64,000 nucleotides of DNA from contig JAHQIY010000026.1 of the NCBI GenBank assembly GCA_019054805.1, forward strand, positions 186,001 to 250,000. The letters run 5' to 3'. Position 1 is the stretch's first letter. Every line of letters begins with the position of its first letter. Of the stretch, positions 32,797 through 43,940 are shown one piece after another. The position numbers and the translations under genes are program-made. Below the pieces are notes generated by a model, which was given only the letters and a program-made list of their open reading frames with translations, searched no databases and was not told the DNA's origin. This stretch comes from Brachionus manjavacas. Taxonomy: Eukaryota > Rotifera > Eurotatoria > Ploima > Brachionidae.

Positions 32797-33215
32797 TATT
32801 TTTATTCTGAAGGAGCATTAGCTCGGTACAGATAAATAAATAAACTATTTATAAGTTAAAAAAGAATTTTCAGTATTTTTTTTTCAAATTTCTAAATAAA
32901 AATTAAATTCATTCTATTTCACTAAAGAGTTTAATTTCAAATATGAAAATGCTTGCAATATTAACTTAAAATTAATTTTTTATTTGAGACTGAAAAAATA
33001 ATTTGAAATATCGCACTTTTTCAATGTAATTTCAACATTGGATACATTTTGTAATTCAAACACAAAAAATTAAACTAAATCAATCTTGACCTTAAAATTT
33101 ATGGTAACAATTGAAATAATGATGAAAAAGTTAAATTCTTAGGCATCGCATTGGACTCAAAACTTACCTTTGGTTTAATGGTAGATGAATTAAATTTGAA
33201 TGATTTATTTTTTTT
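32797..33215 (+). pseudogene. jockey-like LINE fragments: 3' hairpin and RT thumb piece
   Basis: 32808-32850 carries TTCTGAAGGAGC with the hairpin GAGC-ATTA-GCTC (32813-32824), CGGTACAG and a tail of AAATA repeats: the 3' end of one copy. At 33070-33210 another fragment reads KFLGIALDSKLTFGLMVDEL, the RT thumb motif also seen at 23.6 kb. Both are short dead pieces. Confidence 0.65.
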
Positions 33216-33218
33216 TTT

Positions 33219-33400
33219 TCAAAAGTCCCACAAACCAAGACAAACCGGTCCATTACGCGGACGGTTTTTTGCAACAAAATAAACAGTCTAAATTAAACGG
33301 GCGGCCAAAAAACCCGCCAACTTTTTGGGGGGCGGTTTTTCAGCTTTGCGGTCTAAATTTTGGACTGCAAAGCTGAAAAAAAGGGGTGATAAGATAATAA
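33219..33400. mobile_element. GC-rich end of the foldback element family seen at 62.4 kb
   Basis: The segment begins AAGACAAACCGGTCCATTAC, the reverse complement (one base different) of the end of the 62.4-62.9 kb element. It contains local hairpins (GCGGCC..., CAGCTTTGCGGTC and its inverse) and runs into GGTGATAAGATAATAAAA, the arm start of that element. GC content is far above the surroundings. Confidence 0.55.
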
Positions 33401-33439
33401 AAAAATTGAAATTTAAGATAATTTTTTTTTCTTTAATAT

Positions 33440-33835
33440 ATTTTTATTCTGAAGGAGCAATAGCTTGGTACATATCAGACTTGTTTATAAGTCACAAAAA
33501 TTTAAGTCAAAGTTATTACTTGAACTAGACTTTTTTTTATAATTAACAATCACCAAAAATCATAAAATGTTAAAAAATTAAATTCTATTTCTTTATGATA
33601 TGTATCACCTATTTATAAATGTGCGTTTTTCAACGAAATATTTTTTGTCTGAAGGCTGAACCGTATGGATAAATGCAGATAACTCTGACCAATATAATTT
33701 TAAGATTATGGTTTATTTAGAAATTTTAGAAAAGAAAGTGACTTGACTTAAAAAAAAATTACTAATGACTTAAAAAGACTTGTGACTTAAAAACAAGTCT
33801 GGTACATATTAACAAATAAATTAATAAATCATTCA
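33440..33835 (+). mobile_element. jockey-like LINE 3' tail split by an hAT MITE
   Basis: TTCTGAAGGAGC-AATA-GCTTGGTACATAT (33448-33475) is a LINE 3' end whose AT tail resumes at 33810 (TAACAAATAAATTAATAAAT). A 326-bp MITE with GTACATAT duplicated on both sides separates them. Removing it restores a normal LINE tail. Confidence 0.8.
33476..33801. mobile_element. hAT-type MITE with perfect GTACATAT target duplication
   Basis: Ends CAGACTTG...CAAGTCTG are perfect 8-bp inverted repeats. They are flanked by GTACATAT at 33468-33475 and 33802-33809. Internal AAGTCAAAG and GACTTGACTT motifs are typical of this family, which recurs at 12.4, 30.5 and 63.5 kb. It has no coding capacity. Confidence 0.9.
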
Positions 33836-33897
33836 TCACTTACAAAAATATGAAAAAAAAAAAGTTGTCCTAAAATTGATGCTTGCGGCATTATTAA

Positions 33898-34115
33898 CAC
33901 TCAAAGACCGACTTTTTTTGACAAAAACTTTAAACGTTTAAATGTTGCATTCGTTCCATTAAAGTCTGTAATATGAAAAGCAGAATACTAAAAAACCGTT
34001 ATTTAAGGTTTAAAAATAATATAAAAAAACATGTAAATATGATTGATTGTGAATTAAAAAATTAAATTTGAATTTTTGAAAAAGTGTCAGATTGAGACCG
34101 CCGGTCCTTTTAGTG
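33898..34115. mobile_element. piggyBac-like MITE flanked by TTAA
   Basis: TTAA at 33894-33897 and 34116-34119 flank CACTCAAAGACCGAC ... GGTCCTTTTAGTG. The ends are imperfect inverted repeats (CACTMAAAG.ACCG). The TTAA target site and the CACT start fit piggyBac-type elements. It is 218 bp with no coding capacity. Confidence 0.75.
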
Positions 34116-34557
34116 TTAATTCTAAGGATACCGGTTTAGTTTATCATTCGAGTTGACTCGGGTCGTATGGAGTAAACCTTTATTTTGATTTAGAGTAACT
34201 GGTATTTGGTATTGATTTATAAATCCTAAAAAATATTAATTTAAAAAATTTTCACTGTTTTCAATTGTTTTTTTAGAAGTTGTATTCTAAGAAAAAAGCA
34301 AAAGAATAATTCTATTTTAAGTGAAAAATTAACACAATTGCAAATAAAATAATAGTTAAAAAATAATTAATCTATTTATATAATCAGTTTTGTAATAAAT
34401 GAGGATTTAAACGAAATTGTGAAATATCCTCAATAAAAGCCTGCTAAAATAAAGTCAGGTTTGTATTGAAAGTATGGTTCTTAAAAAAGTATAAATATAG
34501 GTAACATTTAATTCAAATGTATTATTTTTATTTTAAAAAAATCCTAATTCAAATAGC

Positions 34558-37500
34558 ATGACTGATCTATTAAATGATCTTGAAAAACTAGAAAAATTAT
34601 CTCTGGTATCCAAAGTTTGTACAGAATTGGAAAATCATTTAGGAGTCAATGACAAAGATTTGGCCGAGTTCATTATCCATTTGGCAGAGAAAAATGACAC
34701 ATTTGACAAGTTCAAAAAAGTTTTAAATGAAATGAGTGGAGACCAATATTCGGACTCGTTTATAGAAAATCTGCTGCGGATCATTCAGCGCATGAATCCA
34801 AGCATGCGCAAAAGCCAGCAAGACGAGATCAAGTCTTCAGCATCAAACGACTCTTTTGCTTCCAAAAGACTAAATCAGCTTGATGCAATGACCAAAAAAA
34901 GTCTTTGTCCTGCTCTTGCTTTGCCGAATGAAGAAAAAAAGCCTGACGAAATACCAGTCGAAAAGACAAGAGAAAAGAACGAAAGAAATTGTTCGGATGA
35001 GAAATCGTTTGAAAAGGAAAAATCACGAAAGAAGCGGCGACACTCTCGGTCGCGATCAAGGTCAAGGCCAAGAAGGTCAAGGTCAAGGCCAAGGAGGTCA
35101 AGGTCCATGTCCAAGTCGCCTTGTAGAGAAAAAAGCCGGAAACACGACATAAAGAGCCACAGAAAAGAAAAAGACCGACACAGAAGTAGAAGCCGAGACT
35201 GGCGAAGAGACAAACAAAGTGAATTGAAAGAGCCACAAGTGGGATGCATTTACAGTGGCCGAGTGACCAAAATTTTGGAATTCGGATGCTTTGTGCAGTT
35301 GACCGAGTTTGGCAAGAGAACAGAAGGATTGGTGCATATTTCGAACCTGCGTTCTGAAGGCCGAGTGCATCAAGTGACAGATGTGGTTGATCAGGATCAA
35401 AAAGTGAAAGTAAAAATTTTGTCAATAAGCGGAAGCAAAATAAGCTTGTCGATAAAAGATGTCGACCAAATTAGTGGCAAAGATTTGAATGCACAAATTA
35501 TTAGAAATGGCGAGGCGTCATCGTCGTTGCACAGAAATGCGGACAGGCCCAACAATCTACTTGACATGGTTCCAATTGTTGACGAGGATGCGGCGTCCAA
35601 GAAAAAAGTCAAGCCTATATCGGACTTTGAGAGATGGGAGCTGCAGCAGCTGAGATCAGCCAATGCCATCCAGCTGACCGAGCTGCCTTTTTACGACGAC
35701 GAAATGGGCGTTCTGAAAAAAGACGACGAGGAGGACGACGTCGACATCGAAATAGAAATTGTGGAGGAGGACTGTGCGTTTTTGAAGGGCTACGGCCGAT
35801 CCAAGCTGTCCGATCTGAGTCCGATCAAAATAGTCAAAAATCCGGACGGCTCTCTTCAGCAAGCAGCCATGATGCAAGGCGCTCTGTCCAAAGAAAGACG
35901 CGAGCTGAAGATGGCGCAGCAGGAAGCGTTGGCCAAGCAGAACCAAGACGACTTTGACGAAATAATGCGATCGGACGACCCGTTCGCAGTCAAAAAAGAG
36001 TCGAGCGGCGCGTCCCAGCAGCCTGGCAAGTTGTTTCAGCTGGCCGAGTGGAAGAAGAGCCTGCTGACCGGCTCGAAAGGCTCGTTTGGCAAAAAGACCA
36101 GTCTGAGCATAGCCGAACAACGAGAAAGCTTGCCCATTTTCAAACTGAGAGACGAATTGTTGAAGGCCGTGCACGACAACCAAATAATTGTGGTCATAGG
36201 AGAGACAGGCTCGGGCAAGACCACTCAGATCACTCAGTATTTGGCCGAGGAGGGCTACAGCTCGCTGGGAAAGATAGGCTGCACGCAGCCGAGAAGAGTG
36301 GCCGCGATGTCGGTGGCCAAGCGTGTAGCCGAGGAGGTGGGCGTTCGCTTGGGCCAAGAGGTCGGATACACAATACGTTTCGAGGACTGCACTTCGTCCG
36401 AAACAAAAATAAAGTACATGACAGATGGCATGTTGCTGAGAGAGTGTCTCATCGATTCGGACATGAAACAGTATTCGGTGGTGATGTTGGACGAGGCGCA
36501 CGAGAGAACAATACACACCGATGTTCTGTTTGGCTTGATGAAAAAAGCCGTGCAGAAACGAAAAGACCTCAAGTTGATAGTCACGTCGGCCACTTTGGAC
36601 TCGGTCAAATTTTCGGAGTATTTTTTCAGCGCGCCCATATTCACCATTCCGGGCCGAATGTTTCCCGTCGAAATTCTGTACACCAAAGAGCCCGAAACAG
36701 ACTACTTGGACGCTTGTCTAATTACTGTCATGCAAATTCATTTGACCGAGCCGCCCGGAGACATTCTCGTTTTTTTGACCGGCCAAGAAGAAATCGACAC
36801 CGCCTGCGAAATCCTCTTCGAACGACTTCGATCGTTGGGGCCCGAAGCGCCAGAGCTGCTCATTTTGCCGGTCTATTCGGCGCTGCCAAGCGAAATGCAG
36901 TCCAAAATATTCGAGCCAGCGCCGCCTGGATCCAGAAAGGTCATAATCGCCACCAACATAGCCGAAACGTCGCTCACCATCGACGGAATATTCTATGTGG
37001 TCGACCCGGGATTCGTCAAGCAAAAAGTCTACAACGCAAAGACAAGCATGGACAGCTTGGTGGTCACTCCGATTTCACAGGCTCAAGCTAAGCAGAGAGC
37101 AGGCCGAGCCGGTCGGACTGGGCCCGGCAAATGCTACAGACTGTACACAGAAAGGGCTTACAGAGACGAAATGCTGTCCACCAATGTGCCAGAGATTCAA
37201 CGAACTAATCTCGCATCCACAGTCCTATCACTCAAAGCCATGGGCATCAACGATCTGCTGTCTTTTGATTTTATGGATCCTCCTCCGATGGAAACGCTCA
37301 TTATGGCAATGGAACAATTGCACGCTTTGAGCGCTTTGGACGACGAGGGCCTTTTGACCAAGTTGGGACGAAGAATGGCCGAGTTTCCGCTCGAGCCACA
37401 ATTGTCCAAGATGCTGATAATGAGTGTGCATTTGGGCTGTGCGGACGAAGCTCTCACCATTGTGTCAATGCTCTCCGTCCAAAATATCTACTATAGGCCG

Positions 37501-38124
37501 AAAGAAAGAGCCGAGGTGGCCGATCAGCGCAAAGCAAGGTTCCATCAGAACGAAGGAGACCATTTGACTTTGCTGTGCGTTTACAATGCTTGGAAAAATC
37601 ACAACTTTTCGAGCACTTGGTGCTTTGAGAATTTTATTCAGCACAGATCGCTTAAGCGCGCTCAAGACATCAGAAAGCAAATGTTGGGCATCATGGACAG
37701 ACACAAATTAGATGTGATTTCGTGTGGCAAAAATTCGACAAAAGTGCAAAAAGCCATTTGCAGTGGGTTTTTTAGAAATGTGGCCAAACGTGATCCACAA
37801 GACGGATACAGAACTCTAGTCGACAATCAGGTTGTGTATGTTCACCCTTCAAGTGCCATCTACCAGCATCAACCAGAATGGCTCGTCTATCACGAACTAG
37901 TATTTACTACTAAGGAATATATGCGGGAAGTGTGCGCTATCGATCCCAAATGGCTTGTTGAGTTTGCTCCATCGTTTTTCAAATTCGGCAATCCCACAAA
38001 ACTTTCCAAACACAAAAAAGAGCAAAAGATAGATCCATTGTACAACAAATACGAAAATGCCAATGATTGGCGTATTTCCAAGCTAAAAAAGCCCTATTAC
38101 AATCCGGCTGGCAAATTTGGCTAA
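34558..38124 (+). CDS. DHX8: DEAH-box RNA helicase DHX8 (yeast Prp22)
   Basis: A single 1188-codon exon (human DHX8 1220) nearly collinear with DHX8. It has the N-terminal [19 protein letters not shown] block, an RS-rich stretch (about 155-220), an S1 RNA-binding domain (about 225-300), Walker A GETGSGKT at 548-555, DEAH at 645-648, [31 protein letters not shown] near 846, and the HA2/OB-fold C-terminus. Prp22/DHX8 proofreads the second splicing step and releases mature mRNA from the spliceosome in the nucleus. The coding sequence, above all 35.6-37.1 kb, is far richer in G+C than anything nearby and creates long antisense shadow frames, which I reject. An AATAAA follows near 38179. Absence of introns may reflect loss or an old retrocopy replacing the parent. 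Confidence 0.98.
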   Translation: MTDLLNDLEKLEKLSLVSKVCTELENHLGVNDKDLAEFIIHLAEKNDTFDKFKKVLNEMSGDQYSDSFIENLLRIIQRMNPSMRKSQQDEIKSSASNDSFASKRLNQLDAMTKKSLCPALALPNEEKKPDEIPVEKTREKNERNCSDEKSFEKEKSRKKRRHSRSRSRSRPRRSRSRPRRSRSMSKSPCREKSRKHDIKSHRKEKDRHRSRSRDWRRDKQSELKEPQVGCIYSGRVTKILEFGCFVQLTEFGKRTEGLVHISNLRSEGRVHQVTDVVDQDQKVKVKILSISGSKISLSIKDVDQISGKDLNAQIIRNGEASSSLHRNADRPNNLLDMVPIVDEDAASKKKVKPISDFERWELQQLRSANAIQLTELPFYDDEMGVLKKDDEEDDVDIEIEIVEEDCAFLKGYGRSKLSDLSPIKIVKNPDGSLQQAAMMQGALSKERRELKMAQQEALAKQNQDDFDEIMRSDDPFAVKKESSGASQQPGKLFQLAEWKKSLLTGSKGSFGKKTSLSIAEQRESLPIFKLRDELLKAVHDNQIIVVIGETGSGKTTQITQYLAEEGYSSLGKIGCTQPRRVAAMSVAKRVAEEVGVRLGQEVGYTIRFEDCTSSETKIKYMTDGMLLRECLIDSDMKQYSVVMLDEAHERTIHTDVLFGLMKKAVQKRKDLKLIVTSATLDSVKFSEYFFSAPIFTIPGRMFPVEILYTKEPETDYLDACLITVMQIHLTEPPGDILVFLTGQEEIDTACEILFERLRSLGPEAPELLILPVYSALPSEMQSKIFEPAPPGSRKVIIATNIAETSLTIDGIFYVVDPGFVKQKVYNAKTSMDSLVVTPISQAQAKQRAGRAGRTGPGKCYRLYTERAYRDEMLSTNVPEIQRTNLASTVLSLKAMGINDLLSFDFMDPPPMETLIMAMEQLHALSALDDEGLLTKLGRRMAEFPLEPQLSKMLIMSVHLGCADEALTIVSMLSVQNIYYRPKERAEVADQRKARFHQNEGDHLTLLCVYNAWKNHNFSSTWCFENFIQHRSLKRAQDIRKQMLGIMDRHKLDVISCGKNSTKVQKAICSGFFRNVAKRDPQDGYRTLVDNQVVYVHPSSAIYQHQPEWLVYHELVFTTKEYMREVCAIDPKWLVEFAPSFFKFGNPTKLSKHKKEQKIDPLYNKYENANDWRISKLKKPYYNPAGKFG

Positions 38125-38353
38125 ATTTGTTTTTTTTTTTTTAATCTCAAAAAAAAAAAAAAATGTTGTGTTGTGTAAATAAATTCATAAAAATTTGTTT
38201 TAATTAATTTTTTTATTTTTTAAATCCTAAAATTAAAAAAGCTCAGATTCAATTTAAAATTAAGCTTGACTTGACTTGGAGTTTTTTTTTCAATTTTTTC
38301 TAATACTCAGCTTATTTTTTTAATTGTTGTAGCATTGACTTGACGACATGACT

Positions 38354-38502
38354 CAAACAACTACAGTATTGATATGACTCGATGTTTATGGTAAGGGTTA
38401 CGGAAAATAACGTAGACTTACCAAAGAAAGGTGGGAAGTTTACGTAATTTACCATAAAAATTTCCATTAACATCGAGTCATGTCAATACTGAAAGTTGTT
38501 TG
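38354..38502. mobile_element. small MITE-like inverted repeat
   Basis: Arms CAAACAACTACAGTATTGAT, then ATGACTCGATGTT (38354 on), and their near-perfect complement ending at 38502 enclose a second inner hairpin (GGTAA..TACG / CGTA..TTACC). The whole 149 bp can fold into one long stem. There is no coding frame. GACTTGAC motifs just outside suggest it sits in an hAT-like relic. Confidence 0.65.
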
Positions 38503-38678
38503 ATTTATGTCAGCAGAGTGAATTTAAGAGCAATGAAGCAGGAGGAAATAAATTTCTCTTATCTATAATCAGCCCTGCTTCAACATTATTAATTTCATTT
38601 TCCCATTCGTGCCTAAAGTTATAAATGCTTTTAGTTACATTTTTTGATCCCTTTCCTTATGTCTTATCTGTCTCTAGC

Positions 38679-38745
38679 TTAACACTCAAACGACGGCTTA
38701 ATTTTTAACCAAAAGAGACGACAGTGTCAATTTAAAAAAAAAGAA
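38679..38745 (+). mobile_element. piggyBac-like terminal repeat, one end
   Basis: TTAACACTCAAACGACGGCT at 38679 closely matches the left end of the MITE at 33894 (TTAACACTCAAAGACCGACT). A matching right end was not found, so this is either a solo end or a decayed copy. Confidence 0.45.
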
Positions 38746-40218
38746 AGTTTTGATGTAAAAATTAAAAATTTTATTCATAAAAAGTAAAGAAATAAGTTAA
38801 TTCTTTCAAAAAAAAGATTATTATAAAATTGACGTAAGTATACTCGATTTAACTTTATTTTCAAAATAAAAATGAACACATAAAAGTTCCTAGATTTTTA
38901 ATTGGGCTTTCTTCGAAGAAACTGGTGTGCTTGCATGTTTCCCAACACGTTTTTAGTCAAATTTGGTATATTTTGGTGTACTGTACGTATAGTTGTACAC
39001 ATATACTTGTTTTGATTTAACTAAATCTAATATCTCTTGACCAAAAGAAAGCAAAAACATTCTTCGAGATATGTTATGCTGATTGCAAAAATTGAACAGT
39101 ATCCAGCTGTTAATTTAACCATATTTATAATGTTGAAAACTTGGTTTAATTCAAAAAGGGTCAATTTGACACCACAGGGCTTTGCGTATAAATTTTTTTT
39201 CTTGCGTAAATGTTAAATGTTGTTTGTTTTTATCGGTCACTATATACAGTGCCGGAAATTAACTTGTCACATCATATTATCTGATATCATTTAACATCAT
39301 TTTTTAAACTTTCCTCATATCAGCTGATATCAGCTATTATCATTTGATATCGGATAATATAAAGTGAATTAAAATTTGAATTTTTTTATCGAAAAATTTG
39401 TAAATAATCAGCTTCCAGGAAAATAAAACTAATCAATTTTGAAAAAATTTATTGAAGACTTTTCAAATTATAGAATAATATAATAAATATTCATTAATTA
39501 GTTCTTATTCTGGTGACCTCAAACTATCCATTAAGCTTCCCTCTTGAAGGCTTTTTTGATCTCGACTTAAATTTGTGAAATATTTTTAATAAATTCCAAA
39601 GTCCCAAACATCGGGAAAACTTCAATAAAGTCGATAATTTTTTATTTATTCTTAAATTTGTTTCTGTTTTCAGAATAAAAAGAAAAGTTATGTAAACAAT
39701 GAGACCATTGAAAAATAAATTCTATAATCTTTTAGGAAAAACATCTGAACATTTTTAACTGTTCAAATATTTAATCTCAAAATATATATTACAAAGTGCA
39801 CATTAAATTTTTTCTTTTGATTGTAAATTTTTTTTTAAATTTTCGGATTCTTTAATTCTAATGATTTAACGGTATTTTATGTAAGTCTGTGCGACTCGAG
39901 GTTCCGTTAAATTTTTGGACTTTGTGAAAAATTTTTTGAAAAAGCTAGACAAGTTTAAATAAAATTTAATGTTTATATTATAAAAGTAAAGCAATTTGAA
40001 ATTTTTTATTTTAAATCTCTAACTAATTCGAGTTTTATCTCCAAAAAAAATGAGATAAGTTAAATGCATGAACGAAGCATTTTTTTATTTTTGAAAATAA
40101 AAAAGTGAATTTTTTTTAAAAATTAATTAAAATTTTATGTTCAAGCTCAAACTGCGTTTATTGAAAATTCAAATTGGCTTAGATTATATTTATTCAACAG
40201 TTGGTATCTTCATGCAAA
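38746..40218. other. intergenic, repeat traces only
   Basis: CAGTGCCGGAAATTAACTTG at about 39248 looks like another hAT-type terminus, followed at 39275-39365 by ATATCAGCTGATATCAGC-type short palindromes. No gene before the first secreted-protein gene. Confidence 0.45.
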
Positions 40219-40978
40219 ATGAAAATTTTTTTGAAAATGTTTTTTTTATTTCTCATGTATTCTCCTTTGCCAAATATTTTTGCATGGTTTTTGCAAAGAG
40301 CCCCAGTGATTGATAATACAAGTTTTTTTTTTTTATATAAAAATAAAATAAAATTTTTTTAAAATCAATCAAGGAAAAATAGTATGTCAGAATGTCTTTT
40401 TTAATAAAGAAATAAACAAAATTGAGAGAAAGAAGTCCAATCTGAAATGTGTTAACAAAGCATTGTTACGAATAAAAAAAGCAATACTAAGTGAATCAAC
40501 ATCCTCAATTTGTCCTCTTCAATATGTTAATCCTGAAATAAACAAATTTAAAACTTGTCCAAATCCCATTGAAAATGTTGATGTAACTTCATTTTTTAAA
40601 TTATTGTAAGCTAGTAACTTTAAAAAACAATTTCGTCAAAATAATTAAACTTCAACAGATAACAGGTGTCACAATAAAGAGGAATGTGATTTCGATTTTT
40701 CAGATCTTCCGATACCAGAATGTAAAATTTACGACTCCGAAATTGAGATGGGTATTTTTTATCCCGTAAAAAATTTATTATATTTAAATGTTTCATATGG
40801 CTGCTTAACTCCAAGAATTAAATGTAATTTTTTATTTAATAACTTAATAAAAGACAAAAATAAGATTTTTTAATAAAAAGATCGGCCATTTTCGAATAGA
40901 AAATATGATGCTAAGTTCAGAAGAACCCTATCGAGGATGAATAGAGTATTATCATTGAATCACCTAAATTCATTTTAG
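40219..40978 (+). CDS. secreted SUEL-lectin-like protein, copy 1
   Basis: Proposed exons 40219-40305, 40391-40605, 40666-40823 and 40881-40978 (185 residues) keep frame across all GT/AG sites. Exon 1 encodes a hydrophobic signal peptide (MKIFLKMFFLFLMYSPLPNI). The body has LKCVNKALLRIKKAIL, SICPLQY, FFKLLCHNKEECDFDFSDLP and YLNVSYGCLTP. The spacing C...C-(x)n-C.GKxxC.F...C...YL.V.Y.C resembles galactose/rhamnose-binding SUEL lectin domains, though not every Cys is kept. The C-terminus YRPFSNRKYDAKFRR is basic. It is a clear paralogue of the next gene (same Cys order, same last two intron positions and phases). Likely secreted; the sugar-binding role is inference. Confidence 0.7.
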
Positions 40979-41158
40979 AAAATAGGATTCAGAAAATTTC
41001 ATTATGATACGATATTGAAAAATAAAGTTTTTGATCATACTTTCAAATTTTTTTAAATTTTATAGAATTAACTTTTTCTTTAAATGTAAGTCTTAGAATA
41101 AAAATTATAAATGTTTTTTTTCGTTTAATGAAATCTTGCATTTAAGCTTATTTTCAAA

Positions 41159-41885
41159 ATGCAAAATAGTCAATTATCATATTTTGTTTTAGTTTGTATT
41201 TTTACTTGTTCAAAAAGTTTAATTATTGTACCATCTATTCTTGATATACCAAAAGCTGAGAAAAACATCTGCAAAGATTCCCGAATTGAAGCCGAAAATT
41301 TAAAGCTAATCAACAGCAACCCGGACAACAACGAGCTAACGCCTTATATCAAATGTGTGAATAACGCTATTCTAAAAGTTTCTACGGCTGAATTAAAACT
41401 ATCCACAGAGGAGATATGTCCGCTTCAATTTTTAAGGAACAAAAAAACTCCATATTTTGATTGTAGCACAAATAACTTTGGAAACTACAATATAACAGAA
41501 ATAATGAAATTATTGTAATCTTTTTTATTCTAATTATTTTATTGCTTAATAAATATAGATTTTTTAAAATAATTTAGATGTGAAGGAAAGGATAGATGTG
41601 TTTTCAATTTTAATCGATTACCGACTTTATTGTGTATTGATAGAGAAAATGATGTTTTCGAAATACCAAGTTCATTTACTTATGTTCACCTTGTCTATAC
41701 GTGTCAAACACCCAGAAGAAGATGTAATTAAATATAATTTAGAATAATTGGCAAATTAAAAAAAAAAAATTTTCATTTTAGTTCGGCCTTTTTCAAACAA
41801 GAGATTTGATAGAAAATTTACCCAAAATTTGATGAATCCACAGAGAACTCTTTCATTTAACAATATTTTAAAACTTTTAAAATAA
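41159..41885 (+). CDS. secreted SUEL-lectin-like protein, copy 2
   Basis: Exons 41159-41514, 41578-41723 and 41782-41885 encode 201 residues, starting with a signal peptide (MQNSQLSYFVLVCIFTCSKS). Matching features with copy 1 are YIKCVNNAILKVSTAELK / LKCVNKALLRIKKAIL, EICPLQF / SICPLQY, MKLLCEGKDRCVFNFNRLP / FKLLCHNKEECDFDFSDLP, YVHLVYTCQTP / YLNVSYGCLTP and FRPFSNKRFDRKF / YRPFSNRKYDAKF. CEGKDRCVF is typical of SUEL lectin domains. Divergence is well over half of the residues, so the tandem duplication is old. The gap to copy 1 is about 180 bp, same strand. Confidence 0.75.
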
Positions 41886-42431
41886 AATCATGAATCGGAT
41901 TTTTATTTTTTTCATTATTGTCCTTTTTTGGAATTTCTATAATTAAATTTTGCTAATATACAAATTGACCTCAAGGAACAAGTTTTAAATTCAACTCCAA
42001 ATAATTTATGAATAGAATGAAATATTTTAGTTAGATAACAATTTTTTTATCTATCTAGTTATTTAAGCTCAACATTTTAAAAGGACTTGATAATTAAAAA
42101 AAATGTTGACTAAATTTTTAAATTTTTTATTTTATTATTTTTGTTGATTTACACATTTATTTGAAAAAATGATAGTTGGAAGAATATTTCTAATGATTTT
42201 AAAAATTATTTTGAATTTTTGCACGAAATTATTTTCATTTATGCATTTAGATTAATTTGAAAACATTTCAATTGATATAAAAAGTGTCTTTTAACTTAAG
42301 GATTTGATCAAAAGTGATTTATGAATGGTATAAGCATTTGAACAAAATAAATCAACATGCAATAATTTTTTTTCATTCAGTCTCACTTTATTTTGAATAT
42401 TAGACTTAACTTTAAAATTTTAAGCTTAAAA

Positions 42432-42757
42432 ATGAAAAAATCACTCGTTATATTTTTAGTTGTTTTATGTTTTTGTGATGTATTTTCCTTCCGAGGTATT
42501 ATTTTGAAACTAATTGACTACTAAATCAAATCAGGTTAATGTTTTTATGTAAAATTTTAGCTCCAGTTCCACCAATGCAACCAGGACCAGTTCACCCACC
42601 AATGGTTGCCCCAGTCGGACCAATGCCTTATCCAGTCCCAGTTGTGATGCCTATATTAACTTTTGATGATGGAATGCGCGGCAACAGGAAAAGGCCGATG
42701 AAAAGAATGAAAAAGACCAAAAATATGAAAAAGAAATACAACCGTGGTAGATACTGA
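42432..42757 (+). CDS. small secreted Pro-rich, basic-tailed protein
   Basis: Exons 42432-42495 and 42561-42757 give 86 residues. Exon 1 is almost exactly a signal peptide (MKKSLVIFLVVLCFCDVFSF). A phase-1 intron of 65 bp separates it from the mature part, which is Pro/Met/Val-rich (APVPPMQPGPVHPPM, PYPVPVVMPI) and ends in a highly basic run (KRPMKRMKKTKNMKKKYNRG). No domain recognised. The composition suggests an extracellular structural or adhesive product, which is inference. Confidence 0.75.
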
Positions 42758-43214
42758 AATCAGAAAAATCATCATTTATTTCTTGATTATTTTAGCTGTT
42801 GTTTTATGTTTTAATTTTTTAAATAAAATATATAATAATTTTATAAGTAATTGATTTATTTTTCTCTTTTTTTTATTTCAAAGATTATAAGATAAGATAA
42901 ATAGATATTTGATATTTTGGCAGAGGGGACTGTATCCGGTATATCGATAGTTTTCTATAATTTAAACTAAAAAAAATTAACAATCCAATAATTTATTCAT
43001 TTTTTCATTTTAAATTAGTTGAGTCACATGTAAAAATTTTGTTTAATAAATTAAAACCGTCATCGAGTCTCGCTGTTAATTTTTAACTCCATAATCTTTA
43101 AATTTCGATTCAGTGTTAGATTTGTAAGTTTTTAAAAAACAAGTGAATAGTAAAAATCTTAAAAAAAATTTAAAACAAATTTAGCTTCTAGATACTAAGC
43201 TTACTTTTTTAAAA

Positions 43215-43728
43215 ATGAAATATGACTTGTCCTTTTTATTAATTGTCTTGTGCATAGCTCATAGCTGTTTTACAGGTAAAATTAAATAAATATGATAGTA
43301 TAGATATATCTGTTTTGCATTTAGGATATTGTTTTGGCAATTTTGGTAATCAAAACTCAAGACCTGGGCCTCCTCAACCTCAATATAATATGCAATACCA
43401 GCCAAGATATAACCAACACTATCATCAATCAAACAACAATCGTCAACAAGCTGGTCATAATATGCAGCAAGGCGGTCATAATATGCAGCAAGGCGGTTAT
43501 AATATGCAGCAAGGCGGATATAATACGCAACAGGGTGGTTATAATTCAAACAATAGAGGTTCTAATAGTCAGCAAGCAGCTTCAGGCCAACAAGGCGCAG
43601 TACCTCCACCAGCAGTTGCACCAATGTTTCCAGGAATGTCTACATTTCCTCTCCCAATTCCGTTTTTCATGGAACGTAAAATAAACCTGAGAAATGATAA
43701 GAAACCACATCATAAGAAATATCATTAG
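43215..43728 (+). CDS. secreted Gln/Gly/Asn-rich repeat protein
   Basis: Exons 43215-43275 and 43325-43728 encode 154 residues. Exon 1 is a signal peptide (MKYDLSFLLIVLCIAHSCFT) followed by a 49-bp phase-1 intron. The mature part is PQPQYNMQYQPRYNQHYHQ, then a seven-residue repeat (H/Y)N(M/T)QQGG, four to five copies encoded by a 21-bp tandem repeat (43453-43555), then a Pro/Phe-rich stretch (PPPAVAPMFPGMSTFPLPIP) and a His/Lys tail. Low-complexity secreted protein; function unknown. The repeat length probably varies between alleles. Confidence 0.75.
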
Positions 43729-43940
43729 TTTAGTTTTGAATTTTTTAATGGAAATAAATTTTAGTTTCATTTAAAAGTTGTTTTTTTTAATAAAAATTTT
43801 TTATATCTAACAAATTTAAAAATTATAATTAAGTACCATTTGGTAATTCATCAAGCGATTCAAGACACAATGTTTTCAAAAATTTTCAAACCAAAACATA
43901 TTGTTTTATTCTTTAGATTAAAGATTTTTTAAATTTTATT

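Noticed and set aside
34829-37704. Long open frames on both strands across DHX8, up to 347 codons
   Set aside because: They arise from the GC-rich, strongly biased codon use of DHX8, have no recognisable domain, and the DHX8 frame is certain.
43259-43549. 96-codon minus-strand frame rich in AAYY repeats
   Set aside because: Antisense reading of the 21-bp repeat in the Gln/Gly-rich secreted gene, which has the signal peptide and splice sites.
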